DNA of 64,000 bases from Bradyrhizobium betae (lineage in GTDB: Bacteria > Pseudomonadota > Alphaproteobacteria > Rhizobiales > Xanthobacteraceae), in NCBI RefSeq assembly GCF_004123905.1, contig NZ_MZXW01000022.1, positions 1 through 64,000 on the forward strand, read 5' to 3'. Positions 10,815 through 21,813 of this stretch are shown here, in pieces. The translations under genes were made by a program, and so were the position numbers. Numbering within the stretch: the stretch's first letter is position 1; the number at the start of each line of letters is the position of its first letter. Under the pieces are notes generated by a model. It saw nothing but the letters and a program-made list of their open reading frames with translations, ran no database searches and was not told the DNA's origin.

Positions 10815-12251
10815 CTAGAACAGCGACTTGGCCGCGGCGGAGGCGACGCTCACCACCGGGCCTGCGAACAGCGCGAACAGGATGGTGAACAGGCCCGCAA
10901 CCGCCAGCACCGTCTTCACCTCGACGCGCATCGGATCGACCTGACCGGCCGGCTCGTCAAAGTACATCGTCTTGACGATGGTGAGGTAGTAGTAGGCGCC
11001 CACCACGCTGGAGAGCACGCCGATCACGGCGAGCGTGAACAGGTTCGCCTTGATCGCGGCGACGAAGACGTACCATTTGGCGAAGAAGCCGGCGAGCGGC
11101 GGAATGCCCGCGAGCGAGAACAGCAGCATTGCGAACATGAAGGCGAGCAGCGGATTGGTGCGCGAGAGACCGGCGAAATCGCTGATCTGCTCCACGGCCT
11201 GGCCGTTGCGCTTCATGGCGAGGATGACCGAGAACGAGCCGAGCGTCATCGCGACATAGATCACGATGTACATCAGCACGCCCTGCGCGCCCTCGACCGT
11301 GCCGGCGGCAAGCCCGACCAGGGCAAAGCCCATATGGCCGATCGAGGAATAGGCCATCAGGCGCTTGATGTTGCTCTGGCCGATCGCGGCGAACGAACCC
11401 AGCGCCATCGAGGCGATCGACACGAACACAAGGATCTGCTGCCACTGCGAGACGATGCCCGGGAATGCGGTCAGCGTGACGCGGGTGAAGACGGCGAGCG
11501 CTGCCACCTTCGGCGCCGAGGCGAAGAAGGCGGTGACCGGGGTCGGGGCGCCTTCATACACGTCGGGCGTCCACATGTGGAACGGCACGGCCGAAACCTT
11601 GAAGCAGAGGCCGGCGAGCAGGAACACCAGGCCGAACACCAGGCCGACATTCGAAACCGTCGCAGCCGCAGCGATGCCGGCGAAGCTCACCGTGCCGGTG
11701 AAGCCGTAGATCAGCGAGGAACCGTAAAGCAGCATGCCCGACGACAGCGCGCCGAGGACAAAATACTTCAGGCCGGCTTCGGTCGACTTGGCGTTGTCGC
11801 GGTTCGAGGCCGCCACGACGTAGAGCGCGAGCGACATCAATTCGAGGCCGAGATAGAGCGAGATCAGGTCGCCGGCCGAGATCAGCACCATCATGCCGAG
11901 CGTCGAGAGCAAGACCAGGATGGCGTATTCGAAGATGCGGCGTGACGGATCGGACAGGAACTCGGTCGACAGAACCAGCGTCACAGCCGAGCCGATCAGG
12001 GCCAGGATCTTCATGAAGCGGGCGAAGTCGTCGACGATGAAGCTGCCGCCGAAGGTCACCTGCTTGCCCGCGGGCTGCGCGTAGACGAGCACGCCGACCA
12101 CGACCAGGAGCAGCACCGCAAGCGAGGTGACCGCCCTGGTGGTCTCCTGCCCGCGATAGGCGCCCAGCATCAGAAGCGCCATGGCGCCGATCGCGAGCAC
12201 GAGCTCGGGCAGCACCGGCGCCAGTTGATAACCTGCAGTCGAAAAGCTCAT
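10815..12251 (-). CDS. nuoN: NADH-quinone oxidoreductase subunit N
   Basis: A 478-aa antiporter-like subunit of complex I with about 14 hydrophobic segments. The proton-channel region contains VSAVPFHMWTPDVYEGAPTP, with the conserved Lys before it in LCFKVSAVPF, and the NIKRLMAYSSIGHMGFALVG motif follows. It closes the nuo gene set, being transcribed last and starting 22 bases after nuoM. Confidence 0.97.
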   Translation of the reverse strand: MSFSTAGYQLAPVLPELVLAIGAMALLMLGAYRGQETTRAVTSLAVLLLVVVGVLVYAQPAGKQVTFGGSFIVDDFARFMKILALIGSAVTLVLSTEFLSDPSRRIFEYAILVLLSTLGMMVLISAGDLISLYLGLELMSLALYVVAASNRDNAKSTEAGLKYFVLGALSSGMLLYGSSLIYGFTGTVSFAGIAAAATVSNVGLVFGLVFLLAGLCFKVSAVPFHMWTPDVYEGAPTPVTAFFASAPKVAALAVFTRVTLTAFPGIVSQWQQILVFVSIASMALGSFAAIGQSNIKRLMAYSSIGHMGFALVGLAAGTVEGAQGVLMYIVIYVAMTLGSFSVILAMKRNGQAVEQISDFAGLSRTNPLLAFMFAMLLFSLAGIPPLAGFFAKWYVFVAAIKANLFTLAVIGVLSSVVGAYYYLTIVKTMYFDEPAGQVDPMRVEVKTVLAVAGLFTILFALFAGPVVSVASAAAKSLF

Positions 12252-12273
12252 GGCGATATCCTGACCTGCCCGA

Positions 12274-13782
12274 TCAATGGAGCAGTGCGGCAGCCTTCAC
12301 GGCCGTCACAGCGGTGTTGTAATTGTTGACGAGTTGCTGGACCGAGGCGGCCGACATGTCGAGCACCGGCTTCGGATAGACGCCGAACAGGATCGTCAGC
12401 GCGATCATCGGGAACAGCGTCACGCATTCGCGCAAGGTGAGATCCTTCATGCTCGCCAGCGACGGCTTGACCAGCGCCCCGAACACGACCTTGCGGTAGA
12501 GCCACAGCGCGTAGCACGCCGACAGGATCACCCCGAAGGTGGCGAAGAACGCGGTCGGGATGGAGACCTTGAAGGTGCCGAGCAACGTCATGAACTCGCC
12601 GACGAAACCGCTCGTGCCGGGCAGACCGACATTGGCCATGGTGAAGATCATGAAGGTCAGCGCGTAGAGCGGCATCCGGTTGACGAGGCCGCCATAGGCC
12701 GCGATCTCGCGGGTGTGCAGACGGTCGTAAACGACGCCGACGCAGAGGAACAGCGCGCCGGAAACGATGCCGTGCGAGATCATCTGGAATACGCCGCCGG
12801 CGACGCCCTGCATGGTCCCGGCGAAGATGCCCATGGTGACGAAGCCCATATGCGCGACCGACGAGTACGCGATCAGCTTCTTCATGTCCTCCTGCATCAG
12901 CGCCACCAGCGAGGTGTAGATGATGGCGATGGCCGAGAGCGTGAACACCAGCGGCGCGAAGTCGTGCGAGGCCAGCGGGAACATCGGCAGCGAAAAGCGC
13001 AGGAAGCCGTAGCCGCCCATCTTCAGCAGGATCGCGGCGAGGACCACGGAGCCTGCGGTCGGCGCCTCGACGTGCGCGTCGGGGAGCCAGGTGTGCACCG
13101 GCCACATCGGCATCTTCACCGCGAAGGAGGCGAAGAAGGCCAGCCACGCCCAGGTCTGCAACGACCGCGGCACGGCGGTGTGCATCAGGGCCGGGATGTC
13201 GGTGGTGCCGCCGTTCCAGTACAGCGCCATGATGGCGAGCAGCATCAGGACCGAGCCGAGCAGCGTGTAGAGGAAGAACTTGAACGATGCATAGACCCGG
13301 CGCGGACCACCCCAGACGCCGATGATCAGGAACATCGGGATCAGGCCGCCCTCGAAGAACAGATAGAACAGCACGAGATCGAGCGCCGAGAAGGTGCCGA
13401 TCATCAGCGTTTCCAGGATCAGGAACGCCATCATGTATTCGCGGACGCGGTTGGTGATCGCCTTCCAGCTCGCGATGATGCAGAACGGCATCACGGCGGT
13501 GGTCAGGATCACGAGCGGCAGCGAAATACCGTCCACGCCCATGTGGTAGGTGATGCCGGTGGCGAGCCAATTCGCCTTCTCGACGAACTGGAAGTCGGCG
13601 CTGTTGGGATCGAAGCGCATGACCAGGATCACCGACACCGCGAAGGTGATCAGCGTGGTCCAGAGCGCGATCCAGCGCGAGTTGCGCTTGGCCGCCTCGT
13701 CATCGCCGCGGCTGAGATAGACGATCAGCGCACCGACCAGCGGCAGGAACGTCGTGACCGATAGGATGGGCCAGGTCGTCAT
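12274..13782 (-). CDS. nuoM: NADH-quinone oxidoreductase subunit M
   Basis: A 502-aa antiporter-like membrane subunit. AVKMPMWPVHTWLPDAHVEA is the signature of the family, with the channel Lys in AVKMPMWP. DMKKLIAYSSVAHMGFVTMG is the second conserved block, and the essential Glu lies in the early LVLFYLFFEGGLIPMF helix. A long plus-strand frame lies opposite it but is only a codon-bias shadow. It starts directly before the nuoL stop with no gap. Confidence 0.97.
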   Translation of the reverse strand: MTTWPILSVTTFLPLVGALIVYLSRGDDEAAKRNSRWIALWTTLITFAVSVILVMRFDPNSADFQFVEKANWLATGITYHMGVDGISLPLVILTTAVMPFCIIASWKAITNRVREYMMAFLILETLMIGTFSALDLVLFYLFFEGGLIPMFLIIGVWGGPRRVYASFKFFLYTLLGSVLMLLAIMALYWNGGTTDIPALMHTAVPRSLQTWAWLAFFASFAVKMPMWPVHTWLPDAHVEAPTAGSVVLAAILLKMGGYGFLRFSLPMFPLASHDFAPLVFTLSAIAIIYTSLVALMQEDMKKLIAYSSVAHMGFVTMGIFAGTMQGVAGGVFQMISHGIVSGALFLCVGVVYDRLHTREIAAYGGLVNRMPLYALTFMIFTMANVGLPGTSGFVGEFMTLLGTFKVSIPTAFFATFGVILSACYALWLYRKVVFGALVKPSLASMKDLTLRECVTLFPMIALTILFGVYPKPVLDMSAASVQQLVNNYNTAVTAVKAAALLH

Positions 13783-15855
13783 TTACTGGCCTCCAAAGCC
13801 GAACATGAACCAGGTGATCAGGCCGGCGGCGCCGATCAGCATGGCAAAGGCGTAGTGATAGAGATAGCCGGTCTGGATCTTCACGACGTTGCGGGTGACA
13901 TCCAGCACGCGCGCGGAGACGCCGTCGGGACCGAAGCCGTCGATGATGAAGCCGTCGCCCTTCTTCCAGAGCTGATAGCCGATCCACTTCGCCGGACGGA
14001 CGAAGATGAGATCGTAGAGCTCGTCGAAGTACCATTTGTTGAGCAGGAACTGGTACAACATCGGCTGCTCTTTTGCGAGCTGCACGGGGATGTAAGGCCG
14101 GCGGATGTAGAACAGGTACGACACCAGGAAGCCCAGCACCATCATCACCGTCGGCAGGAAGGCGATGGTTTCGGGGATGTGGTGCATCTCCTCGATGATG
14201 TGCGGATTCATCTTCACGGACTCGCGGAAGAACTCCTCGACGCCGTGGCCGGCGAACAGCTCCTTGAACGGGAAGCCGGCAACGATGGATCCGACCGCGA
14301 GCACGCCGATCGGGATCAGGATCCAGAACGGAGCCTCATGCGCAGCTTCATAGTGATGCTCGTCATGCGGCTCGCCATGGAACGTCTTGAAGATCAGGCG
14401 CCAGGAGTAGAACGAAGTCAGGCCGGCGGCGATGACGGTCATCAGGAAGCCGTACATCGCAAACGGATTGTGCGAGGCATAGGCGGACTCGATGATCGCG
14501 TCCTTGGAGAAGTAGCCGGCGGTGAGCGGGAAGCCTGTGAGCGCGAGCGTGCCGACCACCATCACCGCATAGGTGTAGGGGATCTTCTTCCAGAGGCCGC
14601 CCATGTTGCGGATGTCCTGCTCGTGGTGCATCGCGTAGATCACCGAGCCGGAGCCCAAGAACAGCAGCGCCTTGAAGAAGGCATGCGTGAACAGATGGAA
14701 CATGCCGACCGAATAGGCCCCTGCTCCCATTGCCACGAACATGTAGCCGAGCTGCGAACAGGTCGAGTAGGCCACGATGCGCTTGATGTCGTTCTGGACG
14801 AGGCCGATGGTCGCCGCGAAGAACGCGGTGGTGGCGCCGAAGAACATCACGACGGCCTGCGCGGTCGGCGCGAGCTCGAACAGCGGCGACAGGCGCGCCA
14901 CCATGAAGACACCCGCGGTGACCATGGTCGCGGCGTGGATCAGCGCCGACACCGGCGTCGGGCCTTCCATCGCGTCCGGCAACCAGGTGTGCAGCAGGAA
15001 CTGCGCCGACTTGCCCATCGCGCCCATGAACAGCAAGAGGCAGGTCAGGGTCAGCGCATCGGCGTGCCAGCCGAGGAAGTCGATGGTCTTGCCGGTGAGG
15101 CTGGGCGCAGCGTGGAAGATGGTCTCGAAATCGGTCGAACTGGTCAGCAGGAAGATCGCGAAGATGCCGAGCGCAAAACCAAAGTCGCCGACGCGGTTGA
15201 CCACGAAGGCCTTGATGGCGGCCGCGTTCGCCGACGGTTTCTGGTACCAGAAGCCGATCAGGAGATAGCTGGCGAGACCGACGCCTTCCCAGCCGAAGAA
15301 CAGCTGCACGAGGTTGTCCGCGGTCACCAGCATCAGCATGGCGAAGGTGAACAGGCTGAGATAGCCGAAGAAGCGCGGCCGGTTCGGATCCTCGTCCATG
15401 TAGCCGATGGAATAGAGGTGCACTAGCGAGGACACGGTCGTCACCACCACCAGCATCACGGCGGTAAGCGTGTCGACGCGCAGCGTCCACCAGACCTGGA
15501 GATCGCCGGAGAAGATCCAGGGCAGCAGCTGAATGCGGGCGTCATGGTGCATGAAGCCGACATCGACCAGCGTCATCCAGGACAGTGCGGCCGAGACGAA
15601 CAGCAGCCCGGTCGTGATCAGCTCGGCGCCGCGCGAACCGGCCGCCGGCGGCTCCGCCGGACCATGGTCGTCGTGGGCGTGATCGTCGTGACCATGGTCA
15701 TCATGGGCCGCCGACGCATGCGCGTCGCCGTGACCGTGGTCGCCGTGATGCTCGACCTCGTCGCCCGAGGGGTTACGGGCATGCGCGCCGGCCAAGGCGA
15801 TGAGCCCGGCCAGAATGGCGCCCAGCAGAGGCAGAAAAACGATTGCCTGAACCAT
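13783..15855 (-). CDS. nuoL: NADH-quinone oxidoreductase subunit L, with His-rich periplasmic insert
   Basis: The largest antiporter-like subunit of complex I (690 aa). It has the GKSAQFLLHTWLPDAMEGPT motif, the LFFGWEGVGLASYLLIGFWY helix and the C-terminal lateral helix. Between the first hydrophobic helix and the second, residues 36-64 hold 11 His among Asp, Gly and Ala (DNA 15661-15756), which is much longer than the E. coli loop. A second acidic/His stretch, GEPHDEHHYEAAHEAP, lies near residue 505. These may bind metal on the periplasmic side, but that is inference. Confidence 0.97.
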   Translation of the reverse strand: MVQAIVFLPLLGAILAGLIALAGAHARNPSGDEVEHHGDHGHGDAHASAAHDDHGHDDHAHDDHGPAEPPAAGSRGAELITTGLLFVSAALSWMTLVDVGFMHHDARIQLLPWIFSGDLQVWWTLRVDTLTAVMLVVVTTVSSLVHLYSIGYMDEDPNRPRFFGYLSLFTFAMLMLVTADNLVQLFFGWEGVGLASYLLIGFWYQKPSANAAAIKAFVVNRVGDFGFALGIFAIFLLTSSTDFETIFHAAPSLTGKTIDFLGWHADALTLTCLLLFMGAMGKSAQFLLHTWLPDAMEGPTPVSALIHAATMVTAGVFMVARLSPLFELAPTAQAVVMFFGATTAFFAATIGLVQNDIKRIVAYSTCSQLGYMFVAMGAGAYSVGMFHLFTHAFFKALLFLGSGSVIYAMHHEQDIRNMGGLWKKIPYTYAVMVVGTLALTGFPLTAGYFSKDAIIESAYASHNPFAMYGFLMTVIAAGLTSFYSWRLIFKTFHGEPHDEHHYEAAHEAPFWILIPIGVLAVGSIVAGFPFKELFAGHGVEEFFRESVKMNPHIIEEMHHIPETIAFLPTVMMVLGFLVSYLFYIRRPYIPVQLAKEQPMLYQFLLNKWYFDELYDLIFVRPAKWIGYQLWKKGDGFIIDGFGPDGVSARVLDVTRNVVKIQTGYLYHYAFAMLIGAAGLITWFMFGFGGQ

Positions 15856-15863
15856 GACTGAGC

Positions 15864-16172
15864 TCAGCCCTTCATCAGATTGACGTCCTCAACCGCGATC
15901 GAGCCGCGGTTGCGGAAATAGACCACCAGGATGGCGAGACCGATCGCAGCTTCAGCCGCAGCGACAGTCAGCACCAGAAGCGCGAAGACCTGGCCGACGA
16001 TATCGCCGAGGAAGGTCGAGAACGCCACGAGGTTGATGTTGACCGAGAGCAGGATCAACTCGATCGACATCAGGATGACGATGATGTTCTTGCGGTTCAG
16101 AAAGATGCCGAGGATCCCGAGCGTGAACAGGATCGCGCCGACCGCCAGATAATGTCCCAGCCCGACCGTCAT
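15864..16172 (-). CDS. nuoK: NADH-quinone oxidoreductase subunit K
   Basis: A 102-aa three-helix membrane subunit of the proton-translocating arm. The start MTVGLGHYLAVGAIL overlaps the nuoJ stop as ATGA; a further upstream start would overlap more and is not needed. Key acidic residues are in the second helix (IELILLSVNINLVAF) and third helix (VLTVAAAEAAIGLAI), as in E. coli NuoK Glu36 and Glu72. Confidence 0.95.
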   Translation of the reverse strand: MTVGLGHYLAVGAILFTLGILGIFLNRKNIIVILMSIELILLSVNINLVAFSTFLGDIVGQVFALLVLTVAAAEAAIGLAILVVYFRNRGSIAVEDVNLMKG

Positions 16173-16807
16173 TTCACCCACTCCGCCGCGTCGCTGTCCT
16201 GGAGCCCCTGCCCCGACGCCACCTTGCGCATCGCCATCGCCATCTCAGGCGTGCGCGCGTTCTGAACGTTGATGTCCTGCCGCTTGACATTCGCCTTGTG
16301 GCGCAGCGTCAGCACGATGGCGCCGATCATCGCGACCAGCAGCACCATGCCCGAGAGCTGGAAGTAGTGGATGTACTTCGTATAGAGCACGAGCCCGAGC
16401 GCCTCGGTATTCGAGACGTTTGTCGGGATCGCGGCCGTGATCGTCTTGCTGACGCTGGGGTTGATGACCCAGAAGCCGACGGTGAGCAGCAGCTCGAACA
16501 GGAAGATGCCGCCGATCACCAGCCCGATCGGCAGGTACTGGATGAAGCCTTCGCGCAGCTCGAGGAAGTCGACGTCGAGCATCATGATCACGAACAGGAA
16601 CAGCACCGCGACAGCGCCGACATAGACGACGATCAGGATCATCGCGAGGAATTCGGCGCCCATCAGCACGAACAGGCCGGAGGCGTTGACGAAGGCCAGG
16701 ATCAGGTACAGCACGGAGTGCACGGGATTGCGCGAGACAATCACCATCACCGCCGAGGCGACACAGACGCCGGCGAACAGATAGAAGAACAGCGCGGGAA
16801 GGATCAT
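16169..16807 (-). CDS. nuoJ: NADH-quinone oxidoreductase subunit J
   Basis: A 212-aa membrane subunit with five hydrophobic helices in the first 170 residues. The helix with YVGAVAVLFLFVIMMLDVD contains the conserved pi-bulge region that links the quinone site to the antiporters. The C-terminal tail is hydrophilic. The stop overlaps nuoK, and the gene starts 9 bases after nuoI. Confidence 0.95.
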   Translation of the reverse strand: MILPALFFYLFAGVCVASAVMVIVSRNPVHSVLYLILAFVNASGLFVLMGAEFLAMILIVVYVGAVAVLFLFVIMMLDVDFLELREGFIQYLPIGLVIGGIFLFELLLTVGFWVINPSVSKTITAAIPTNVSNTEALGLVLYTKYIHYFQLSGMVLLVAMIGAIVLTLRHKANVKRQDINVQNARTPEMAMAMRKVASGQGLQDSDAAEWVK

Positions 16808-16816
16808 GCTCTCATC

Positions 16817-17311
16817 TCACCGGTACGGCGCATCGAGCTCGATCGCTTTCGCGATCTCACGTTCCCAGCGATCGCCGTTGGCGAGCAGCTTGGCCTTGTC
16901 ATAGAACAGTTCCTCGCGGGTCTCGGTCGCGAACTCGAAGTTCGGACCTTCGACGATGGCGTCGACCGGACAGGCCTCCTGGCAGAGGCCGCAATAGATG
17001 CACTTCACCATGTCGATGTCGTAGCGCACGGTGCGGCGGGTGCCGTCGTTGCGGCGCGGGCCGGCCTCGATGGTGATGGCCTGCGCCGGGCAGATCGCTT
17101 CGCACAGCTTGCAGGCGATGCAACGTTCCTCGCCGTTCGGATAGCGGCGCAGCGCGTGCTCACCGCGGAAGCGCGGCGAGATCGGGCCCTTCTCGAACGG
17201 ATAGTTCAGCGTCGGCTTCGGCTGGAAGAAATAGCGCATGGCGAGGAAGAATGCCGAGACGAATTCCGACAGCAGGAGCGAGCGTGCAGTGGCGTTGATG
17301 TTGATACCCAT
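16817..17311 (-). CDS. nuoI: NADH-quinone oxidoreductase subunit I (two 4Fe-4S clusters)
   Basis: A 164-aa ferredoxin-like subunit linking the peripheral arm to the quinone site. Two CxxCxxCxxxCP motifs are present: CIACKLCEAICPAQAI and CIYCGLCQEACPVDAI, ligating clusters N6a and N6b. The N-terminus MGININATARSLLLSEF carries the short amphipathic membrane-contact helix. The open frame continues upstream through the end of nuoH, but this ATG fits family length. Confidence 0.97.
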   Translation of the reverse strand: MGININATARSLLLSEFVSAFFLAMRYFFQPKPTLNYPFEKGPISPRFRGEHALRRYPNGEERCIACKLCEAICPAQAITIEAGPRRNDGTRRTVRYDIDMVKCIYCGLCQEACPVDAIVEGPNFEFATETREELFYDKAKLLANGDRWEREIAKAIELDAPYR

Positions 17312-17319
17312 GACGGCCC

Positions 17320-18387
17320 TCACTTCGGCGCGATGTCGGCGAAATGCAGCACGCCGGCCACCACGACCACCATCGCGAGCGACAGCGGCAGGAACACCTT
17401 CCAGCCGAGGCGCATCAGTTGGTCGTAGCGGTAGCGCGGCACGATCGCCTTTGCCATCGCGAACAGGAAGAACATGAAGAAGACTTTGAGCGCGAACCAG
17501 ATGATCCCCGGCACCCAGTTGAAGGGCGGCAGGTCCACCGGCGGCAGCCAGCCTCCGAGGAACAGGATCGTCGCGAGCGCGCACATCGTGACGATCGCGA
17601 CGTACTCGCCGAGCATGAACAGCAGATACGGCGTCGAGCCGTATTCGACCATGAAGCCGGCGACGAGCTCGGATTCAGCTTCCACGAGGTCGAAGGGCGG
17701 ACGGTTGGTTTCCGCCAGCGCCGAGACGTAGAAGATCACGAACATCGGGAACAGCGGCCAGACATACCAGTTCAGGATGGTGAGCTGCGGTAGGCCGATC
17801 AGGCTGGCAAAGCCGCGGACATGCTGGGCCTCGACCACGGCGGAGAGGTTCAGCGTGCCGGCGCAGAGCAGCACCGTGATGATGACGAAGCCGATCGAGA
17901 CTTCATAGGACACCATCTGCGCCGCCGAGCGAAGTGCTGCCAGGAACGGGTATTTCGAGTTCGACGACCAGCCGGCCATGATGATGCCGTAGATCGACAG
18001 CGACGAGATCGCGAAGATGAAGAGGACGCCAACATTGATGTCGGAGATCACCCAGCCGAGATTGGTCGGGATCACCGCCCAAGCCGCGAGCGCGAGCACG
18101 CATGAGACCAAGGGAGCAAGGAGGAACACGCCCTTGTTGGCGCCGGCCGGGATAATCGGCTCCTTCAGCACGAACTTGAGAAGGTCGGCGAAGGATTGCA
18201 GCAGGCCCCACGGGCCGACCACGTTCGGGCCGCGGCGGATCTGCACCGCCGCCCAGATCTTGCGGTCGGCGAGCAGGATGTAGGCGATCGCGATCAGCAG
18301 GACGACGAGCACCAGCACGCTCTCCGCGATCATGATGATCAGCGGCCAGAGGAAGCCGGTCCAGAATGCGCTTTCGAAGAATTCCAT
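17320..18387 (-). CDS. nuoH: NADH-quinone oxidoreductase subunit H
   Basis: A 355-aa membrane subunit that forms the quinone chamber with NuoB and NuoD. Conserved blocks are RRGPNVVGPWGLLQSFAD, GWSSNSKYPFLAALR, the acidic loop AETNRPPFDLVEAESELVAG and the late RYRYDQLMRLGWKVFLP. About eight hydrophobic helices are visible. It lies 8 bases upstream of nuoI and 4 bases after nuoG. Confidence 0.97.
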   Translation of the reverse strand: MEFFESAFWTGFLWPLIIMIAESVLVLVVLLIAIAYILLADRKIWAAVQIRRGPNVVGPWGLLQSFADLLKFVLKEPIIPAGANKGVFLLAPLVSCVLALAAWAVIPTNLGWVISDINVGVLFIFAISSLSIYGIIMAGWSSNSKYPFLAALRSAAQMVSYEVSIGFVIITVLLCAGTLNLSAVVEAQHVRGFASLIGLPQLTILNWYVWPLFPMFVIFYVSALAETNRPPFDLVEAESELVAGFMVEYGSTPYLLFMLGEYVAIVTMCALATILFLGGWLPPVDLPPFNWVPGIIWFALKVFFMFFLFAMAKAIVPRYRYDQLMRLGWKVFLPLSLAMVVVVAGVLHFADIAPK

Positions 18388-18391
18388 CAGC

Positions 18392-20467
18392 TCACTCCGC
18401 TGCGGTCAGCATCTGCCCGGAGGCAAGCCGCGAGCATTCCGCCATCACGGCGGACGCACGCGCGATTGGGTTGGTCAAATAGAAGTCCTCGACGAGGGTC
18501 TTGAACGGCGCCTTCTCGGGCGAGCCGCCCTTCCCCGCCAGCTTCTTGATCTGGTCGGCGGAGCCGGCCTCGATCTGGTCGAGACGGATCAGATGCGGCA
18601 CGGCCTTGAAGATCGCCTGGCGCAGCGCCGAGAGCGAGTCATAGCCGAGCTTCTTGCCAAGCGCTTCCGAGAGCGCACGGACGACCGCCCAGTCCTCGCG
18701 GGCTTCGCCCGGCGGGAACGCGGCGCGGCCCGTCATCTGCACGCGGCCTTCGGTGTTGACGTAGATCGCGGACTTCTCGGTGTAGGCAGCCGCCGGCAGG
18801 ATGACGTCGGCGCGGTGCGCGCCGCGATCACCATGGGTGCCGATATAGACGACGAAGGTGCCGTCCGCCGGCTTGATCTCGTCGGCCCCTAACAGGAACA
18901 GCAGGTCGAGCGTGCCGAACGTCGTCATCTGCGCGGCGTTCAGGCCGCCGGCCGCGGCCGTGAAGCCGATATCGAGCGCACCGACGCGCGAGGCGGTCTC
19001 GTGCAGCACGCCAAAGCCGTTCCAGCCGTCCTTGAGCGCGCCGACATCGAGCGCGAGTTTTGCTGCAGCGGCGAGAATGGCAGCGCCGTCGTGACGCGAG
19101 GCCGCGCCCGCACCGACCAGGATGATCGGGTGCTTGGCGTTCTTCAGCACGTCCATGAAGGAGTGCTTGCCGGCCGCGAGCTCGCCGAGCGTCTCGGTGC
19201 CTGCGCCGAGATGATCATAATCGTAAGTCAGATCGGCCTTGGCGCCGATCACGCCGACCTTGAGACCACCGGAGCGCCAGCGCTTGCGGATGCGGGCGTT
19301 GAACACGGCCGCTTCCTTGCGCGGATTGGCGCCGATGATCAGCAGCGCATCGGCCTGCTCGACGCCCACCAGCGTCGGGTTGAAGATATAGGAGCCGCGG
19401 CCGAGCGCGGGATCGAAGGCGTCGCCGCCCTGCACCGCCAGATTGCCCGAACCGTACTTGGACAAGAGGTCCTTCAGCGCGAACATCTCCTCGACGCCGG
19501 CGAGGTCGCCCGCGATCGCGCCGATGCGCTTGCCGTCGGTGCGCGCCGCCTTGGACGCGATCGCGGCGAAGGCCTCGGGCCAAGTTGCCGCGCGCAGCTT
19601 ACCGGCTTCGCGGATATAGGGACGATCGAGCCGCTGGGTGCGCAGGCCGTCGACGATGTGGCGGGTCTTGTCGGAAATCCACTCCTCGTTCACGGCCTCG
19701 TTGATGCGCGGCAGCACGCGCATCACTTCACGGCCGCGGGTGTCGACGCGGATCGCAGATCCCAGGCCGTCCATCACGTCGATCGACTGGGTCTTGCCGA
19801 GCTCCCACGGACGCGCGGCAAACGCATAAGGCTTCGAGGTCAGCGCGCCGACCGGGCAGATGTCGACGAGGTTGCCCTGCAATTCGGACGTCAGCGCGTG
19901 CTCGAGATAAGTCGTGATCTCCATGTCCTCGCCGCGGCCGGTGGCGCCCATCTCGGGGGCGCCTGCGACTTCCGCCGAGAAGCGGACGCAACGCGTGCAC
20001 TGGATGCAGCGGTTCATCGAGGTCTTGACCAGCGCGCCGAGATATTTGTCCTCGACCGCGCGCTTGTTCTCGGCGAAGCGGCTGGTGTCGACACCATAGC
20101 CCATCGCCTGGTCCTGCAGGTCGCACTCGCCGCCCTGGTCGCAGATCGGGCAGTCCAGCGGATGGTTGATGAGAAGGAATTCCATCACGCCTTCGCGTGC
20201 CTTCTTCACCATCGGCGAACGCGTGGAGATTTCCGGCGGCTCGCCCTTCGGGCCCGGACGGCAGTCGCGTACGCCCCAGGCGCAGCTCGCGACCGGCTTC
20301 GGGCCGCCCTTCACTTCAACGAGGCACATCCGGCAATTGCCGGCGATCGACAGCCGCTCGTGATAGCAGAAGCGCGGAATCTCGGCGCCGGCCGCCTCGC
20401 ACGCCTGAAGCAGCGTGTATTCGGCGGGGACATCGATCTCTTTGCCGTCGATGATGAGCTTGGTCAT
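18392..20467 (-). CDS. nuoG: NADH-quinone oxidoreductase subunit G
   Basis: A 691-aa iron-sulfur subunit of the NADH module. The N-terminal ferredoxin fold ligates a 2Fe-2S cluster through ACEAAGAEIPRFCYHE and NCRMCLVEV. The His/Cys-ligated cluster segment is HPLDCPICDQGGECDLQDQA and the next cluster is NRCIQCTRCVRF. A molybdopterin-oxidoreductase-like domain fills the rest. The start MTKLIIDGKEIDVPAEYTLL is standard, and the gene begins 5 bases after nuoF. Confidence 0.97.
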   Translation of the reverse strand: MTKLIIDGKEIDVPAEYTLLQACEAAGAEIPRFCYHERLSIAGNCRMCLVEVKGGPKPVASCAWGVRDCRPGPKGEPPEISTRSPMVKKAREGVMEFLLINHPLDCPICDQGGECDLQDQAMGYGVDTSRFAENKRAVEDKYLGALVKTSMNRCIQCTRCVRFSAEVAGAPEMGATGRGEDMEITTYLEHALTSELQGNLVDICPVGALTSKPYAFAARPWELGKTQSIDVMDGLGSAIRVDTRGREVMRVLPRINEAVNEEWISDKTRHIVDGLRTQRLDRPYIREAGKLRAATWPEAFAAIASKAARTDGKRIGAIAGDLAGVEEMFALKDLLSKYGSGNLAVQGGDAFDPALGRGSYIFNPTLVGVEQADALLIIGANPRKEAAVFNARIRKRWRSGGLKVGVIGAKADLTYDYDHLGAGTETLGELAAGKHSFMDVLKNAKHPIILVGAGAASRHDGAAILAAAAKLALDVGALKDGWNGFGVLHETASRVGALDIGFTAAAGGLNAAQMTTFGTLDLLFLLGADEIKPADGTFVVYIGTHGDRGAHRADVILPAAAYTEKSAIYVNTEGRVQMTGRAAFPPGEAREDWAVVRALSEALGKKLGYDSLSALRQAIFKAVPHLIRLDQIEAGSADQIKKLAGKGGSPEKAPFKTLVEDFYLTNPIARASAVMAECSRLASGQMLTAAE

Positions 20468-20472
20468 TTCTC

Positions 20473-21798
<1,326 letters not shown>

Positions 21799-21813
21799 AT
21801 CAGTGCTTTCCGA

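Noticed and set aside
12277..13764. 495-codon plus-strand open frame opposite nuoM
   Set aside because: It is rich in His, Arg and Glu in a way typical of the reverse strand of GC-rich membrane genes, and nuoM on the other strand is certain.
13855..15426. 523-codon plus-strand open frame opposite nuoL
   Set aside because: Same shadow effect; no motif and no ribosome-binding site, while nuoL is complete.
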